From the NCBI RefSeq assembly GCF_030397665.1, contig NZ_JAPUBT010000004.1:310001-374000 (forward strand): a stretch of DNA of 64,000 nucleotides. Reading direction: 5' to 3'. Under the pieces are notes generated by a model. The model saw only the letters and a program-made list of their open reading frames with translations. It did not search any database and was not told where the DNA came from. Source of the DNA: Janthinobacterium sp. SUN073 (GTDB lineage: Bacteria; Pseudomonadota; Gammaproteobacteria; Burkholderiales; Burkholderiaceae_D). The stretch's first letter is position 1, and every line of letters begins with the position of its first letter. Both the position numbers and the translations under genes were made by a program. This document shows, one piece after another, positions 31,544 through 39,869 of the stretch.

Positions 31544-32249
31544 ACTCGATAATGTGTCCGTGCGCTTCGGCGGCCTGACGGCCGTCGATTCCGTCACGTT
31601 AAAGGTGGGCAGCCACGACGTGATCGGCCTGGTGGGCGCGAATGGCGCCGGCAAGACCACGCTGTTCAATGCGATTTCCGGCCTGGTGCGCCCCACCAGT
31701 GGCGGCATCCGCTTCGAGGGGCGCGACATCATGGCCACGCCCATGTACCAGCGCGCGCGCCTGGGATTGGGACGCACCTTCCAGATTCCGCAACCCATGC
31801 ATGAATTGACGGTGCGCGAAAACCTCATCGTGGCGCAGCGCTTCGGCACGGGCAAGGTGGACCAGCGCAAGATCGATGAAATCCTCGATTTTACGAGCCT
31901 TCTTGACAAGGCCGGGCGCGATGCGGCCAGCGAACTGGCGCTGACGGAACTCAAAGCGCTGGAAGTGGCCAAGGCGCTGGCCACCAATCCGAAGCTGCTG
32001 CTGCTCGATGAAGTGCTGGCAGGCCTGGAAACGAACGGCAAGCGCCGCTTCATGGGCATGCTGAAGGACTTGCACGCCGCCTTTGGCGTGGGCATCGTCA
32101 TGATCGAACACGATATCGAAACCATCAGCAACCTGTGCCAGCGCGTGGCCGTGCTCAATTTTGGCCAGCTGATCGCCGATGGCACGCCGGACGCCGTCTT
32201 CCGCGATCCGGCCGTCATCGAAAGCTATACGGGAGCCGCGCATGCCTGA
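31536..32249 (+). CDS. livG: LivG-type ABC transporter ATPase
   Basis: 237 residues. Walker A is GANGAGKTTLFNAISG near residues 36-51; the family GLGRTFQIPQPM follows; the ABC signature is degenerate (ASELALTELKALEVAKAL, without a clear LSGGQ); Walker B is LLLLDEVLAGLE, with DE in place; MIEHDIETI holds the switch histidine. The signature change, LALTELKALE in place of LSGGQQR, deserves note, since LivG proteins normally read LSYGQQR. GAAGGAG precedes the start, which overlaps the livM stop. It drives import together with LivF. Confidence 0.9.
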   Translation: MLELDNVSVRFGGLTAVDSVTLKVGSHDVIGLVGANGAGKTTLFNAISGLVRPTSGGIRFEGRDIMATPMYQRARLGLGRTFQIPQPMHELTVRENLIVAQRFGTGKVDQRKIDEILDFTSLLDKAGRDAASELALTELKALEVAKALATNPKLLLLDEVLAGLETNGKRRFMGMLKDLHAAFGVGIVMIEHDIETISNLCQRVAVLNFGQLIADGTPDAVFRDPAVIESYTGAAHA

Positions 32250-32955
32250 AACGATGCTTGAATTAAGTCAACTGCGCGCCGGCTATGGCGCCATCAACGT
32301 GCTGTGGGATGTGTCGCTGTCCATCCAGAAGGGCAAGCTGACCACCATCATCGGCCCGAACGGGGCCGGCAAGACCACGCTGCTGCGCGCCATCATGGGT
32401 TTGCTGCCCGTGGGCGCGGGCAGCATCGCGCTCGATGGCGTGGCGATCAACGGCACGCCGACGTGGAAGATGAGCGATGCCAGGGTCACCATGATCCCCG
32501 AGGGGCGCATGACGTTTCGCGACATGAGCGTGGAAGAAAACCTGATCATGGGCGCCTTCCCGAAGGAGCACCGCAGCCACATGCCGGCGCGCCTGGCCGA
32601 AGCCTATGCCATGTTCCCGCGCCTGCACGAACGCCGAAAGCAGCTGGCCGGTTCCCTCTCCGGCGGCGAGGCGCAGATGCTGGCGATGGCGCGCGGGCTG
32701 ATGTCGGACCCGTCGCTGCTGATCATCGACGAGCCGTCGCTGGGACTGGCGCCGCTGGTGGTCAATGAACTGTTCGACATCCTCGCGCGCCTGAACGACG
32801 GCCGGCGCACCATCATTTTAGTGGAACAGAACACGGCGCGCGCCGTGGCCGTGGCCGATCACGTGTACCTGATGCAAAGCGGTAAAGTGGCGCTGTCGCA
32901 GGCAGCTTCCGAAGTCAACCTGGAGCACCTGCACGAACTCTATTTTGCGCGCTGA
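32242..32955 (+). CDS. livF: LivF-type ABC transporter ATPase
   Basis: 237 residues. Walker A is GPNGAGKTTLLRAIMG near residues 39-54, followed by the VTMIPEGRMTFRDMSVEEN stretch typical of LivF. The ABC signature LAGSLSGGEAQMLAMARGLM is intact; Walker B is LLIIDEPSLGLAP and the switch histidine position reads as glutamine in ILVEQNTARA, which is normal for LivF. The start ATG 32242 overlaps the livG stop. It is the last gene of the importer operon and converges with the HDOD gene 41 bp later. Confidence 0.93.
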   Translation: MPETMLELSQLRAGYGAINVLWDVSLSIQKGKLTTIIGPNGAGKTTLLRAIMGLLPVGAGSIALDGVAINGTPTWKMSDARVTMIPEGRMTFRDMSVEENLIMGAFPKEHRSHMPARLAEAYAMFPRLHERRKQLAGSLSGGEAQMLAMARGLMSDPSLLIIDEPSLGLAPLVVNELFDILARLNDGRRTIILVEQNTARAVAVADHVYLMQSGKVALSQAASEVNLEHLHELYFAR

Positions 32956-32996
32956 GTGGTATCCGCCACCAGCGCATTGTCAGCGGCCTGCGGCCG

Positions 32997-33980
32997 TCAC
33001 TCCTCGTCGTCGGCCAGTTTATCGAACGCCAGCAGCTCACTCTTGCCGAGTCCCGTCGTCACGAAGGGATCGTCGGCAGGAAAGCGGCCGGTATCGACCA
33101 GCATGCGCAGCTTGCTCAAGCGCTCGCCCAACGCCAGCGCCTGCGCCTGCGGATCGGCATCGGCTTGCCCCACCTGCCCGATCGCGCGGGTCACGGACGC
33201 GGGAAATTCCCATAATTCGGCGATGCGTACCGACAAGATACGCGCTTGCGCAAATACCTGGGCAATGAAGGCGTCCGATTGCGGAAAGGCGTCGGGCGCA
33301 TGCATCTGGTCGATCAGGCGGAACGCCACCACCAGGCCGACATTGGCCATCAGCCCCGCGAGATAGGCGTCGAAGGCATTGGCCTGCATGGCAGGCGCGA
33401 GCAGGTTGGCCGCCAGCGCACATTTTTCGGACTGGCGCCAGATCAGCGGCGCCGTGCGTATGGTCAGGCCGCCGCTTTGCATGCTGACGATGGGACGGAA
33501 GGCGACGCGGGCAAGCAGCATGCGCATGCCGTTTTGCCCGAGCAGCATGATGGCGCCTTCCATATTGTTGATCGACGGGCTGGCGTTGTAGCGCGACTGG
33601 TAGCAGGGCCGGTTCGCTTCGCGGTAGACCTCGGCGACCAGCAGCACGTCCTGTGCCAGCTGGGCCGACAGCTTGGCCGCGCTCATGTTTTCATCTTGCA
33701 AGGTACGCATCAACTGCGGAATGATGGCTGGAATGCGCGGCACCAGCGCGGCGCCAGCGATCGGTTCACGGGCCAGGCGCGCCAATTCGTCCAGAATCTG
33801 CTGTTCAGCCTCCGCCGGAGCCTGCGCCGAACCAGCAGCCGCCAGCCAGCGGTAGTACATGGCATCGATTTCGGTGATGGTGGCTGGCTGCCGTGCCATC
33901 TCAGGCGCCGCCGCTGCCGTGATGGGCGCAGGCTTGTTTTTTGCGTCGCCGCCGTTCAGTAATTTTCCTATCCAACCCAT
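32997..33980 (-). CDS. HDOD-domain protein
   Basis: 327 residues. After a variable N-terminus of about 70 residues, residues about 80-290 form an HDOD domain, a helical HD-phosphohydrolase relative without full metal ligands: LVPRIPAIIPQLMRTLQDEN, MSAAKLSAQLAQDVLLVAEV, SINNMEGAIMLLGQNGMRML and the LMANVGLVVAF region, where an HD protein would have His-Asp. Such proteins take part in signalling, often with c-di-GMP or two-component systems. ATG 33980 is used, because the codon at 33992 is TTG. Partner unknown. Confidence 0.85.
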   Translation of the reverse strand: MGWIGKLLNGGDAKNKPAPITAAAAPEMARQPATITEIDAMYYRWLAAAGSAQAPAEAEQQILDELARLAREPIAGAALVPRIPAIIPQLMRTLQDENMSAAKLSAQLAQDVLLVAEVYREANRPCYQSRYNASPSINNMEGAIMLLGQNGMRMLLARVAFRPIVSMQSGGLTIRTAPLIWRQSEKCALAANLLAPAMQANAFDAYLAGLMANVGLVVAFRLIDQMHAPDAFPQSDAFIAQVFAQARILSVRIAELWEFPASVTRAIGQVGQADADPQAQALALGERLSKLRMLVDTGRFPADDPFVTTGLGKSELLAFDKLADDEE

Positions 33981-34139
33981 TTTGCTATCCAAGCCCTGTA
34001 TGCATCATTATCGCGCAGTTCGCTCCGTGATTTTACTTGATGACAGCAGCGCTGGTGCGGCTGGCGTGACCGCTTTGTCCACCTGCCGCAACATGCTACA
34101 GTGGCGCTCTCGCAGCTTCCCCTGCTTTGCAAGGTACTC

Positions 34140-34724
34140 ATGAACAATCCGCTGGCCCGTTATGTCACCGGCCAGGCGTACAACAACGCCTGGGCCAACC
34201 ACCGCCTGCTGAAGGCTTGCGGGCAGCTGACTCAGGCCGAGTTCCAGGCCACGCGCGTCAGCTTCTTCCCCACCATCGGCTTCACCCTGAACCACATATT
34301 GACGTGCGACTGGTTTTATCTCGACGCGCTCGAACGCGAACTGCGCGGCGAAGCGCCCCATGCCGACTGCTATGTCTTCTTTGAAAAGGACGAGCCATTT
34401 GCCGATTGCGCGGCCCTGCACGCGGCGCAGCGCGCGTCGGACTTGCGCCTGATCACCCATTGCCGCAGCCTGTGCGATGCGGACCTGGCGCGGCCCGTGA
34501 CGATCCTGCGCGATAATCCGCAAATCGACACGCGCCAGCGCCTGCTGGCGCACGTGTTCCAGCACCAGATCCACCACCGTGGGCAAGTGCACGCCATGCT
34601 GGCCGGCACGCGCATCGAAGCGCCCCAGCTCGACGAGTTCTATTGCGCCGGCGAAGCGGGCGAACGAGCGCAGGATTTCCTGGAACTGGGCTGGACGGAA
34701 GACGATGTGTGGGGTCCGCGCTGA
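34140..34724 (+). CDS. DinB-family putative metalloprotein
   Basis: 194 residues forming the DinB/YfiT four-helix bundle. FFPTIGFTLNHILTCDWFYLD, split over residues 39-59, supplies the first histidine, and VFQHQIHHRGQVHAML near 140-155 the other two of the usual three-histidine metal site. AAGG lies before the ATG. Family members include thiol-dependent transferases and damage-inducible proteins, but most are uncharacterised. The closing WTEDDVWG is typical of one proteobacterial subgroup. It converges with the VOC gene, with only 1 bp between stops. Substrate unknown. Confidence 0.85.
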   Translation: MNNPLARYVTGQAYNNAWANHRLLKACGQLTQAEFQATRVSFFPTIGFTLNHILTCDWFYLDALERELRGEAPHADCYVFFEKDEPFADCAALHAAQRASDLRLITHCRSLCDADLARPVTILRDNPQIDTRQRLLAHVFQHQIHHRGQVHAMLAGTRIEAPQLDEFYCAGEAGERAQDFLELGWTEDDVWGPR

Positions 34725-34725
34725 A

Positions 34726-35118
34726 TCACCGCTCGGCGTGGCAGCAGACGCACAGCTTGTTGCCGTCGAGGTCGCGGAAGTAGGCGCCATAATAATTGGC
34801 GTGGTAATGGGGCCGCAAGCCGGGTGGCCCCTCGCACACGGCGCCCAGCGCCAGCGCGACCTGGTAGCTGCGGTCCACCTGGGCGCGGCTGGCCGCCAGC
34901 CAGGCCGTCATCTGGCCATTTCCGGGCGTCGCCGGCAAGCCGTCATGCGGCGCCGTCAGCACGAACAGGGGGCGCGGCGCCTCCCGCGCCATCCAGCCCG
35001 CCCAGGGTTGGGCCGGATCATGAAATTTTTCGATCAAATCGAGTTCTCCCAGCAGGGCCGTGTAGAAGGCATAGGCGCGGGGAAAGTCATTGGTGCCGAG
35101 GCAGATATGGGACAGCAT
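34726..35118 (-). CDS. VOC (glyoxalase/bleomycin-resistance) family protein
   Basis: 130 residues: MLSHICLGTNDFPRAYAFYT is the standard first beta-alpha unit with the metal-binding histidine, and GAYFRDLDGNKLCVCCH the last, where the acidic ligand position before LCV reads as lysine-preceded DGNK. Two half-repeats make one glyoxalase-like fold. AAGGAG lies 4 nt before the ATG. Many relatives are lactoylglutathione-lyase-like proteins of unknown substrate. It converges with the DinB gene. Confidence 0.85.
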   Translation of the reverse strand: MLSHICLGTNDFPRAYAFYTALLGELDLIEKFHDPAQPWAGWMAREAPRPLFVLTAPHDGLPATPGNGQMTAWLAASRAQVDRSYQVALALGAVCEGPPGLRPHYHANYYGAYFRDLDGNKLCVCCHAER

Positions 35119-35201
35119 GCTGCTCCTTCATGGGTAGAAACGGGGGTGCGGCGAAATGCGCCAGCTGATTATAATGGCGCATCTCTTTCGGGCCAGATCC
35201 C

Positions 35202-35744
35202 ATGCCAGACATCGACCGCCTCCAATTGTCCCCTCCGACCAGCGCCGACCTCTCCGCCTTGCTGGCCTTCGAGCTGGACAACCGCGCCTATTTTGAATCC
35301 TGGGTCACGGCCCGGGCGCCGTCCTACTATAGCCAGGAAGCCATCGCCGCCGCCATCGAGCAGGCACAGCGCGAGCGCCAGCAAGACCTCGCTTACCAGT
35401 ATCTGGCCAGGCTGGACGGACAGATCATCGGCAGGGTCAACCTGACAGCCGTCACGCGCCCGTATTTCAACAAAGCTGCGCTCGGTTACCGCATCGGCGA
35501 ACAATTCGGCGGACGCGGCTACGCTACGCGCGTCGTGGCCCTGCTGCTGGAAGAAGCGTTCGGTCCACTGGAACTGTGGCGCCTGGAAGCGACGGCGCGG
35601 CCGCAAAACCTGGGCTCGGTCGCGGTCATGCAGCGCAACGGCTTTCACCAGTATGGGCGCTCGGAAAAAGCCATGCATTTCCAGGGCGCCTGGTCGGACT
35701 TGCTGTATTTTGAACGGCGCAACGAGCACGCCGGCATGGAGTAA
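35202..35744 (+). CDS. GNAT-family N-acetyltransferase, RimJ/RimL type
   Basis: 180 residues with the GNAT fold: acetyl-CoA-binding segment GYRIGEQFGGRGYATRVVALLL near residues 94-115 (the Q/RxxGxG/A motif appears as QFGGRGYA), then LWRLEATARPQNLGSVAVMQ, the strand-helix typical of RimJ/L enzymes, and a late FHQYGRSEKAMHFQG. These acetylate ribosomal protein N-termini or small amines. No distinct ribosome site is visible. It stands between a divergent VOC gene and oleate hydratase with no operon link. Confidence 0.87.
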   Translation: MPDIDRLQLSPPTSADLSALLAFELDNRAYFESWVTARAPSYYSQEAIAAAIEQAQRERQQDLAYQYLARLDGQIIGRVNLTAVTRPYFNKAALGYRIGEQFGGRGYATRVVALLLEEAFGPLELWRLEATARPQNLGSVAVMQRNGFHQYGRSEKAMHFQGAWSDLLYFERRNEHAGME

Positions 35745-35876
35745 AACCGAGCAGTTGCTCTATTGTGAGGCCACTTTTCCCCTGGCGTTATAAAATAGGC
35801 AAATATGGCACGACATCGGCCGTGCCGCTTGCCAGCCTTTCGCGCATGCGGATGCGCTCACATTCAGGGGGAAACC

Positions 35877-37451
35877 ATGACCAATACAAACAAAAAAGCC
35901 TACCTCATCGGCGGTGGCATCGGCTCGCTGGCCGCCGCCGCCTTCATGATACGCGACGGCGGCATGCAAGGCAGCAACATCACCATCTTCGAAGCATCGC
36001 CCGTGACGGGGGGCAGCCTCGATGGCGGCGGCAATGCCGAGGATGGCTATACCTTGCGCGGCGGGCGCATGCTGACCACCGATAATTACGAGTGCACCTG
36101 GGACTTGTTCAAGAGCATCCCTTCGCTCGAACATGCGGGCCAGAGCGTCTACGATGAAACCATCGCCTTCAACGAACGGCACCTTCCCCACTCGCGCGCG
36201 CGCCTGGTCGACCGCAACCGCTTCAAGGTCGATGTCAGCAGCATGGGCTTTTCCATGCAGGACAGGCTGGAATTGCTGAAGCTGACGGAAGCCGATGAAG
36301 ACACGCTGGGCAGCAGCGCCATCACGGACTGGCTCTCGCCCGAATTTTTCGACACCAAGTTCTGGTTCATGTGGGCCACCACGTTCGCCTTCCAGCCCTG
36401 GCATAGCGCCGTCGAGTTCAAGCGCTATCTGCACCGCTTCATGATGGAGTTTTCGCGCATCGAAACCCTGGCCGGCGTCAAGCGTACCGTCTACAACCAG
36501 TACGACTCGCTGGTGCGCCCGCTGGTCGCGTGGCTGCAGGAGCAAGGCGTCAACATCATCATGGATTGCACGGTGACCGATATCGAGGTGCAAGAATCCG
36601 GCGGGCGCCTGAGCGCCACCGCCATTGCCTGCCAGCGGCGCGGCCTGGCCGACGTGATTCCCGTCGCCGCCGGCGACCTGGTGTTTTTCCAGAACGCCTC
36701 GATGACGGATGCCTCCAGCTATGGCAGCATGCACAGCGCACCGGCCAAGCGCACGAAAAGCGACAGCCAGGGTTGGCTTCTGTGGGAAAAACTGGCCGAA
36801 GGCCGCCCGGAGCTGGGCCGTCCAGCCGCCTTCAACAGCAGCATCCCCGAATCGTACTGGGCCTCGTACACGGTCACCTTGAAGGACAGCGCCTTCTTTG
36901 ACCGAATGGAACAATTCACGGGCAACAGCGCGGGCACGGGCGGCCTCGTCACCTTCAAGGACAGCAACTGGTTCATGTCCATCGTACTGGCGCACCAGCC
37001 TCATTTCGCCGGCCAGCCCGAAGGCGTGCAAGTATTCTGGGGCTATGCGCTGCACCCTGACCGCATCGGCAACTTCGTCGCCAAGCCCATGTCCGAATGC
37101 AGCGGCGAGGAAATCCTGCGCGAGCTGTGCGGCCACCTGAACTTCGACCTCGACATCATGGCCACGGCCAATTGCATTCCCTGCCGCATGCCCTACATCA
37201 CCAGCATGTTCATGCCCCGCGCAAAGAGTGACCGCCCGCTGCCCGTGCCCGCCAACTCCGTCAACCTGGCCTTCGTCAGCCAGTTCGTGGAGCTCGCCGA
37301 CGATGTCGTCTTCACTGTGGAATACTCGGTGCGCGCGGCGCAGACGGCCGTCTACCAACTGCTGGGCGTACAGCGCGACGTGCCGGCCATCCAGGCGCAC
37401 GACAAGTCGCTGAAGGTCAAGCTGGACGCCGTCATCAAGGCCTTCAAGTAG
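35877..37451 (+). CDS. ohyA: Oleate hydratase (FAD-dependent)
   Basis: 524 residues of the myosin-cross-reactive-antigen family, which adds water to the cis-9 bond of oleate and similar acids to give 10-hydroxy acids. The FAD-binding site is IGGGIGSLAAAAFMIRDGG near residues 11-29; GGSLDGGGNAEDGYTLRGGR and the ECTWDLF, WHSAVEFKRYLHRF and EQFTGNSAGTGGLVTF segments are family hallmarks. AGGGGGAAACC precedes the ATG at 35877. The enzyme is usually cytoplasmic or membrane-associated and may detoxify free unsaturated fatty acids. A TATAAAAT at 35791-35798 could be its -10. The length fits bacterial members. Confidence 0.93.
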   Translation: MTNTNKKAYLIGGGIGSLAAAAFMIRDGGMQGSNITIFEASPVTGGSLDGGGNAEDGYTLRGGRMLTTDNYECTWDLFKSIPSLEHAGQSVYDETIAFNERHLPHSRARLVDRNRFKVDVSSMGFSMQDRLELLKLTEADEDTLGSSAITDWLSPEFFDTKFWFMWATTFAFQPWHSAVEFKRYLHRFMMEFSRIETLAGVKRTVYNQYDSLVRPLVAWLQEQGVNIIMDCTVTDIEVQESGGRLSATAIACQRRGLADVIPVAAGDLVFFQNASMTDASSYGSMHSAPAKRTKSDSQGWLLWEKLAEGRPELGRPAAFNSSIPESYWASYTVTLKDSAFFDRMEQFTGNSAGTGGLVTFKDSNWFMSIVLAHQPHFAGQPEGVQVFWGYALHPDRIGNFVAKPMSECSGEEILRELCGHLNFDLDIMATANCIPCRMPYITSMFMPRAKSDRPLPVPANSVNLAFVSQFVELADDVVFTVEYSVRAAQTAVYQLLGVQRDVPAIQAHDKSLKVKLDAVIKAFK

Positions 37452-37577
37452 CCGCATTCCCGGACGTCAATGCCGTTTTCCGCCTATCGTCCGCGACTTT
37501 GTGGCAGCGCAAGGCACCGTGATAATGGACTGATAACGTCAAGGTTCGGGAATCTTATCTATCTTGCAAAGTCCAAC

Positions 37578-37829
37578 ATGAAAGTGCGGCTACGCCTGTT
37601 CGAACATGTGCTGCTGGTGCTGGCATTGGCCGTCGCCATCTTTGCCGCCGCCATCGTGCTGGCACGCATGACGCAGTGGGCGGAAGCGCAGGAATTGCCC
37701 GTCTACCTCGTGCAGGGCATGCACCTGGTAGGCAAGGTGCTGTTTTTCCTCGATGGCTGCATCGTCATCGCCGTCAGCAGCATTCTGGCCGCCCGGCTGT
37801 TCCGCCTGCTCACCAAGGAGGATGTATGA
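37578..37829 (+). CDS. Small two-helix membrane protein
   Basis: 83 residues with two hydrophobic segments, HVLLVLALAVAIFAAAIVLA near 10-29 and GKVLFFLDGCIVIAVSSILAA near 53-73. ATG 37578 is the plausible start, though its ribosome site is poor. The stop overlaps the start of the next small membrane gene as ATGA, so the two are translationally coupled and probably work together. I do not recognise a family. Confidence 0.6.
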   Translation: MKVRLRLFEHVLLVLALAVAIFAAAIVLARMTQWAEAQELPVYLVQGMHLVGKVLFFLDGCIVIAVSSILAARLFRLLTKEDV

Positions 37830-38071
37830 ACCACCTTCACTACCTGTTCACGCTCCAGCATCCGCGCCGCTTCTGGTACAGCGCCATCATCATCGCCATC
37901 GCCTCGGCCATCCTGCTCGGTCCCTGGCTCGACAGTATTCCCTGGCTGGTGGCGATCCCCTTCGTGGCCGGCGGCTTGCTGGTGGCGCTGGGCGAGCTGT
38001 GGGATGAGATGCACGGCAAGCGCCGGAGCAACGGCGACGACGACGCGCATGCGCCGTGCCGGCATCCCTGA
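37826..38071 (+). CDS. Small membrane protein, partner of the preceding gene
   Basis: 81 residues, two closely spaced hydrophobic segments (FWYSAIIIAIASAILLGPWL and WLVAIPFVAGGLLVALGELW) and a polar, charged tail. AAGGAGGATGT before the ATG is a very strong ribosome site. It overlaps the preceding gene by ATGA. No family is recognised. Together the pair looks like a small inner-membrane complex, but there is no evidence for a function. Confidence 0.6.
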   Translation: MNHLHYLFTLQHPRRFWYSAIIIAIASAILLGPWLDSIPWLVAIPFVAGGLLVALGELWDEMHGKRRSNGDDDAHAPCRHP

Positions 38072-38228
38072 ACCAGGGTGATGCGTGCACGCAACAATAC
38101 TCAAGCCATCGGCCGCGCCTGCGTTGATTTAAGACTGGCTTCAGCCTCGCCGTGCATCGTGGATAGGGCGCCAGCAGCAATGGCGACTTCCCTCACACTC
38201 ACGGGCACGGCCCAGCGAAAGAGCCAAC

Positions 38229-38900
38229 ATGACCACATGGATACGCGCCAACAAAGGTTTTTTGATGTTTCTGCTGCTGTTCGGCGTGTTCCGCACGGCC
38301 GTGGCGGACTGGAATCCGATACCATCGGCATCCATGCGGCCCAACCTGCTCGAGGGCGACGTGGTCTTCGTCAACCGCCTCGCCTTCAACCTGAAAGTGC
38401 CGCTCACCGATATTGTGCTGCAGCGCCTGGGTGAACCGCAGCGGGGCGATATCGTCACCTTTTCCTCGCCGAAAGATGGCACGCGCTTGATCAAGCGCAT
38501 CATCGCCCTGCCCGGCGACACGGTGGAAATGCGCAATGAACAGCTGGTCATCAATGGCCAGCCCGCCCGGTACACGGCGCTCGACACGGCGCCCGAAACC
38601 ATCGCCCACCTGGGCCAACTGACGGCGCAGCGCATCAGCGAGCGCAACCAGACGGAACAGCACCGCATCCAGGTCTTGCCGCAAATCGCGGGTGCGGCGC
38701 GCAGCTTTGCCCCCGTGACGGTGCCGGCCGACCACTTCATGATGCTGGGCGATAACCGCGACAACAGCGCCGACTCGCGTTACTTCGGCTTCGTGCCACG
38801 CGCATTGCTGATCGGCAAGGCCGAGCGCATCCTCGTCTCGGCCAATATTCAGGAGCATTGGCAGCCGCGGCTGCAGCGTTTCGGCATGAAGCTGGAGTAA
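38229..38900 (+). CDS. lepB: Signal peptidase I
   Basis: 223 residues. One N-terminal membrane helix (FLMFLLLFGVFRTAVAD) leads to the catalytic serine in IPSASMRPNLLEGD near residue 35 and the catalytic lysine in TRLIKRIIALPGD near 90. The late GDNRDNSADSRYFG motif is also in place. It is shorter than the classical two-helix LepB (about 320 residues in enterobacteria), so it is probably a second, compact type I signal peptidase. It has no neighbour such as lepA or rnc, which supports this. The ribosome site is weak. Confidence 0.9.
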   Translation: MTTWIRANKGFLMFLLLFGVFRTAVADWNPIPSASMRPNLLEGDVVFVNRLAFNLKVPLTDIVLQRLGEPQRGDIVTFSSPKDGTRLIKRIIALPGDTVEMRNEQLVINGQPARYTALDTAPETIAHLGQLTAQRISERNQTEQHRIQVLPQIAGAARSFAPVTVPADHFMMLGDNRDNSADSRYFGFVPRALLIGKAERILVSANIQEHWQPRLQRFGMKLE

Positions 38901-38949
38901 ACATCCCCCCTTGCAACGGCGCCATGCTTTTCGGTTAGCATGGCGCATC

Positions 38950-39813
38950 ATGCAAAACTTTCCCTTAGCCAGCCAGCAGTGCGCCAGCGACGATCCCGCC
39001 CTGGAGCAGCTGGCGCAGTTCCTGCAGCGCCATTCCGACGTGCTGCTGCTGACGGGCGCCGGCATCAGCACGGCGTCCGGCATTCCCGCTTACCGCGACA
39101 CGCACGGCGTGCGGCACGGCAATGCTCCCGTGCAAGGCCCCGAGTTTCGCCGCCAGGAAGCCGTGCGCCGCCGCTACTGGGCGCGCAGCATGGTGGGCTG
39201 GCCGACGCTGGCGCGCGCCACGCCCAATTCCGGTCACCTGGCCATCGCACATTTGGCCCAGCGCCAGCACATCGGCGGCCTGGTCACGCAAAACGTCGAT
39301 GGCCTGCATCAGCAGGCAGGCAGCGCCGCCGTCACGGAGTTGCACGGCAGCATACATGGCGTGGTGTGCCTCGATTGCCGTACGCGCCACACGCGCCGCC
39401 TGATCCAGGACCAGCTCGAACGCGACAATCCGCAGATGCTGGGTGCCACGGCCACGCCGGCGCCCGACGGCGACGCCTTGCTGGAGCCATCGCAGCTGGC
39501 CACCTTCCACCTGCCCGTCTGTCCCCGCTGCGGCGGCACCCTGCAGCCGGACGTGGTGTTTTTCGGCGATGGCGTACCCGCCGCCTGCGCCGCCGAGGCC
39601 GAGCGCAAGATGCAGGCCGCCGGCGCCCTGCTGGTGGTTGGCTCGTCCGTGATGGTGTATTCGAGCTTTCGCCTGTGCCGCATGGCGGCCGAGACGGGCA
39701 AACCCGTGGCCGCCATCAACCTGGGCAAGACGCGCGCCGACCATTTGCTGGCCTTCAAGGCCGAAGCGCCGGCACAGGACATCCTGCCAGCATTAGCGGC
39801 CATGCTGGGCTGA
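38950..39813 (+). CDS. Sir2-family NAD-dependent protein deacylase
   Basis: 287 residues. The NAD-binding GAGISTASGIPAYRD is near residues 36-50, TQNVDGLHQQAG near 115, the catalytic histidine in ELHGSIHGVVC, and the four zinc cysteines in CLDC and CPRCGG. VVFFGDGVP and GSSVMVYSSFRL complete the fold. It removes acetyl or other acyl groups from lysines using NAD+. A somewhat long N-terminus and the insert around QMLGATATPAPDG match class II (SIRT4-like) bacterial sirtuins. ATG 38950 is taken as the start. The other frame of similar length in this place is not real. Confidence 0.92.
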   Translation: MQNFPLASQQCASDDPALEQLAQFLQRHSDVLLLTGAGISTASGIPAYRDTHGVRHGNAPVQGPEFRRQEAVRRRYWARSMVGWPTLARATPNSGHLAIAHLAQRQHIGGLVTQNVDGLHQQAGSAAVTELHGSIHGVVCLDCRTRHTRRLIQDQLERDNPQMLGATATPAPDGDALLEPSQLATFHLPVCPRCGGTLQPDVVFFGDGVPAACAAEAERKMQAAGALLVVGSSVMVYSSFRLCRMAAETGKPVAAINLGKTRADHLLAFKAEAPAQDILPALAAMLG

Positions 39814-39869
39814 TGCCGCCTCGGCGGTGCCCCACTCTGGCTATACTGTGCGATTGACGAGGAGAATTC

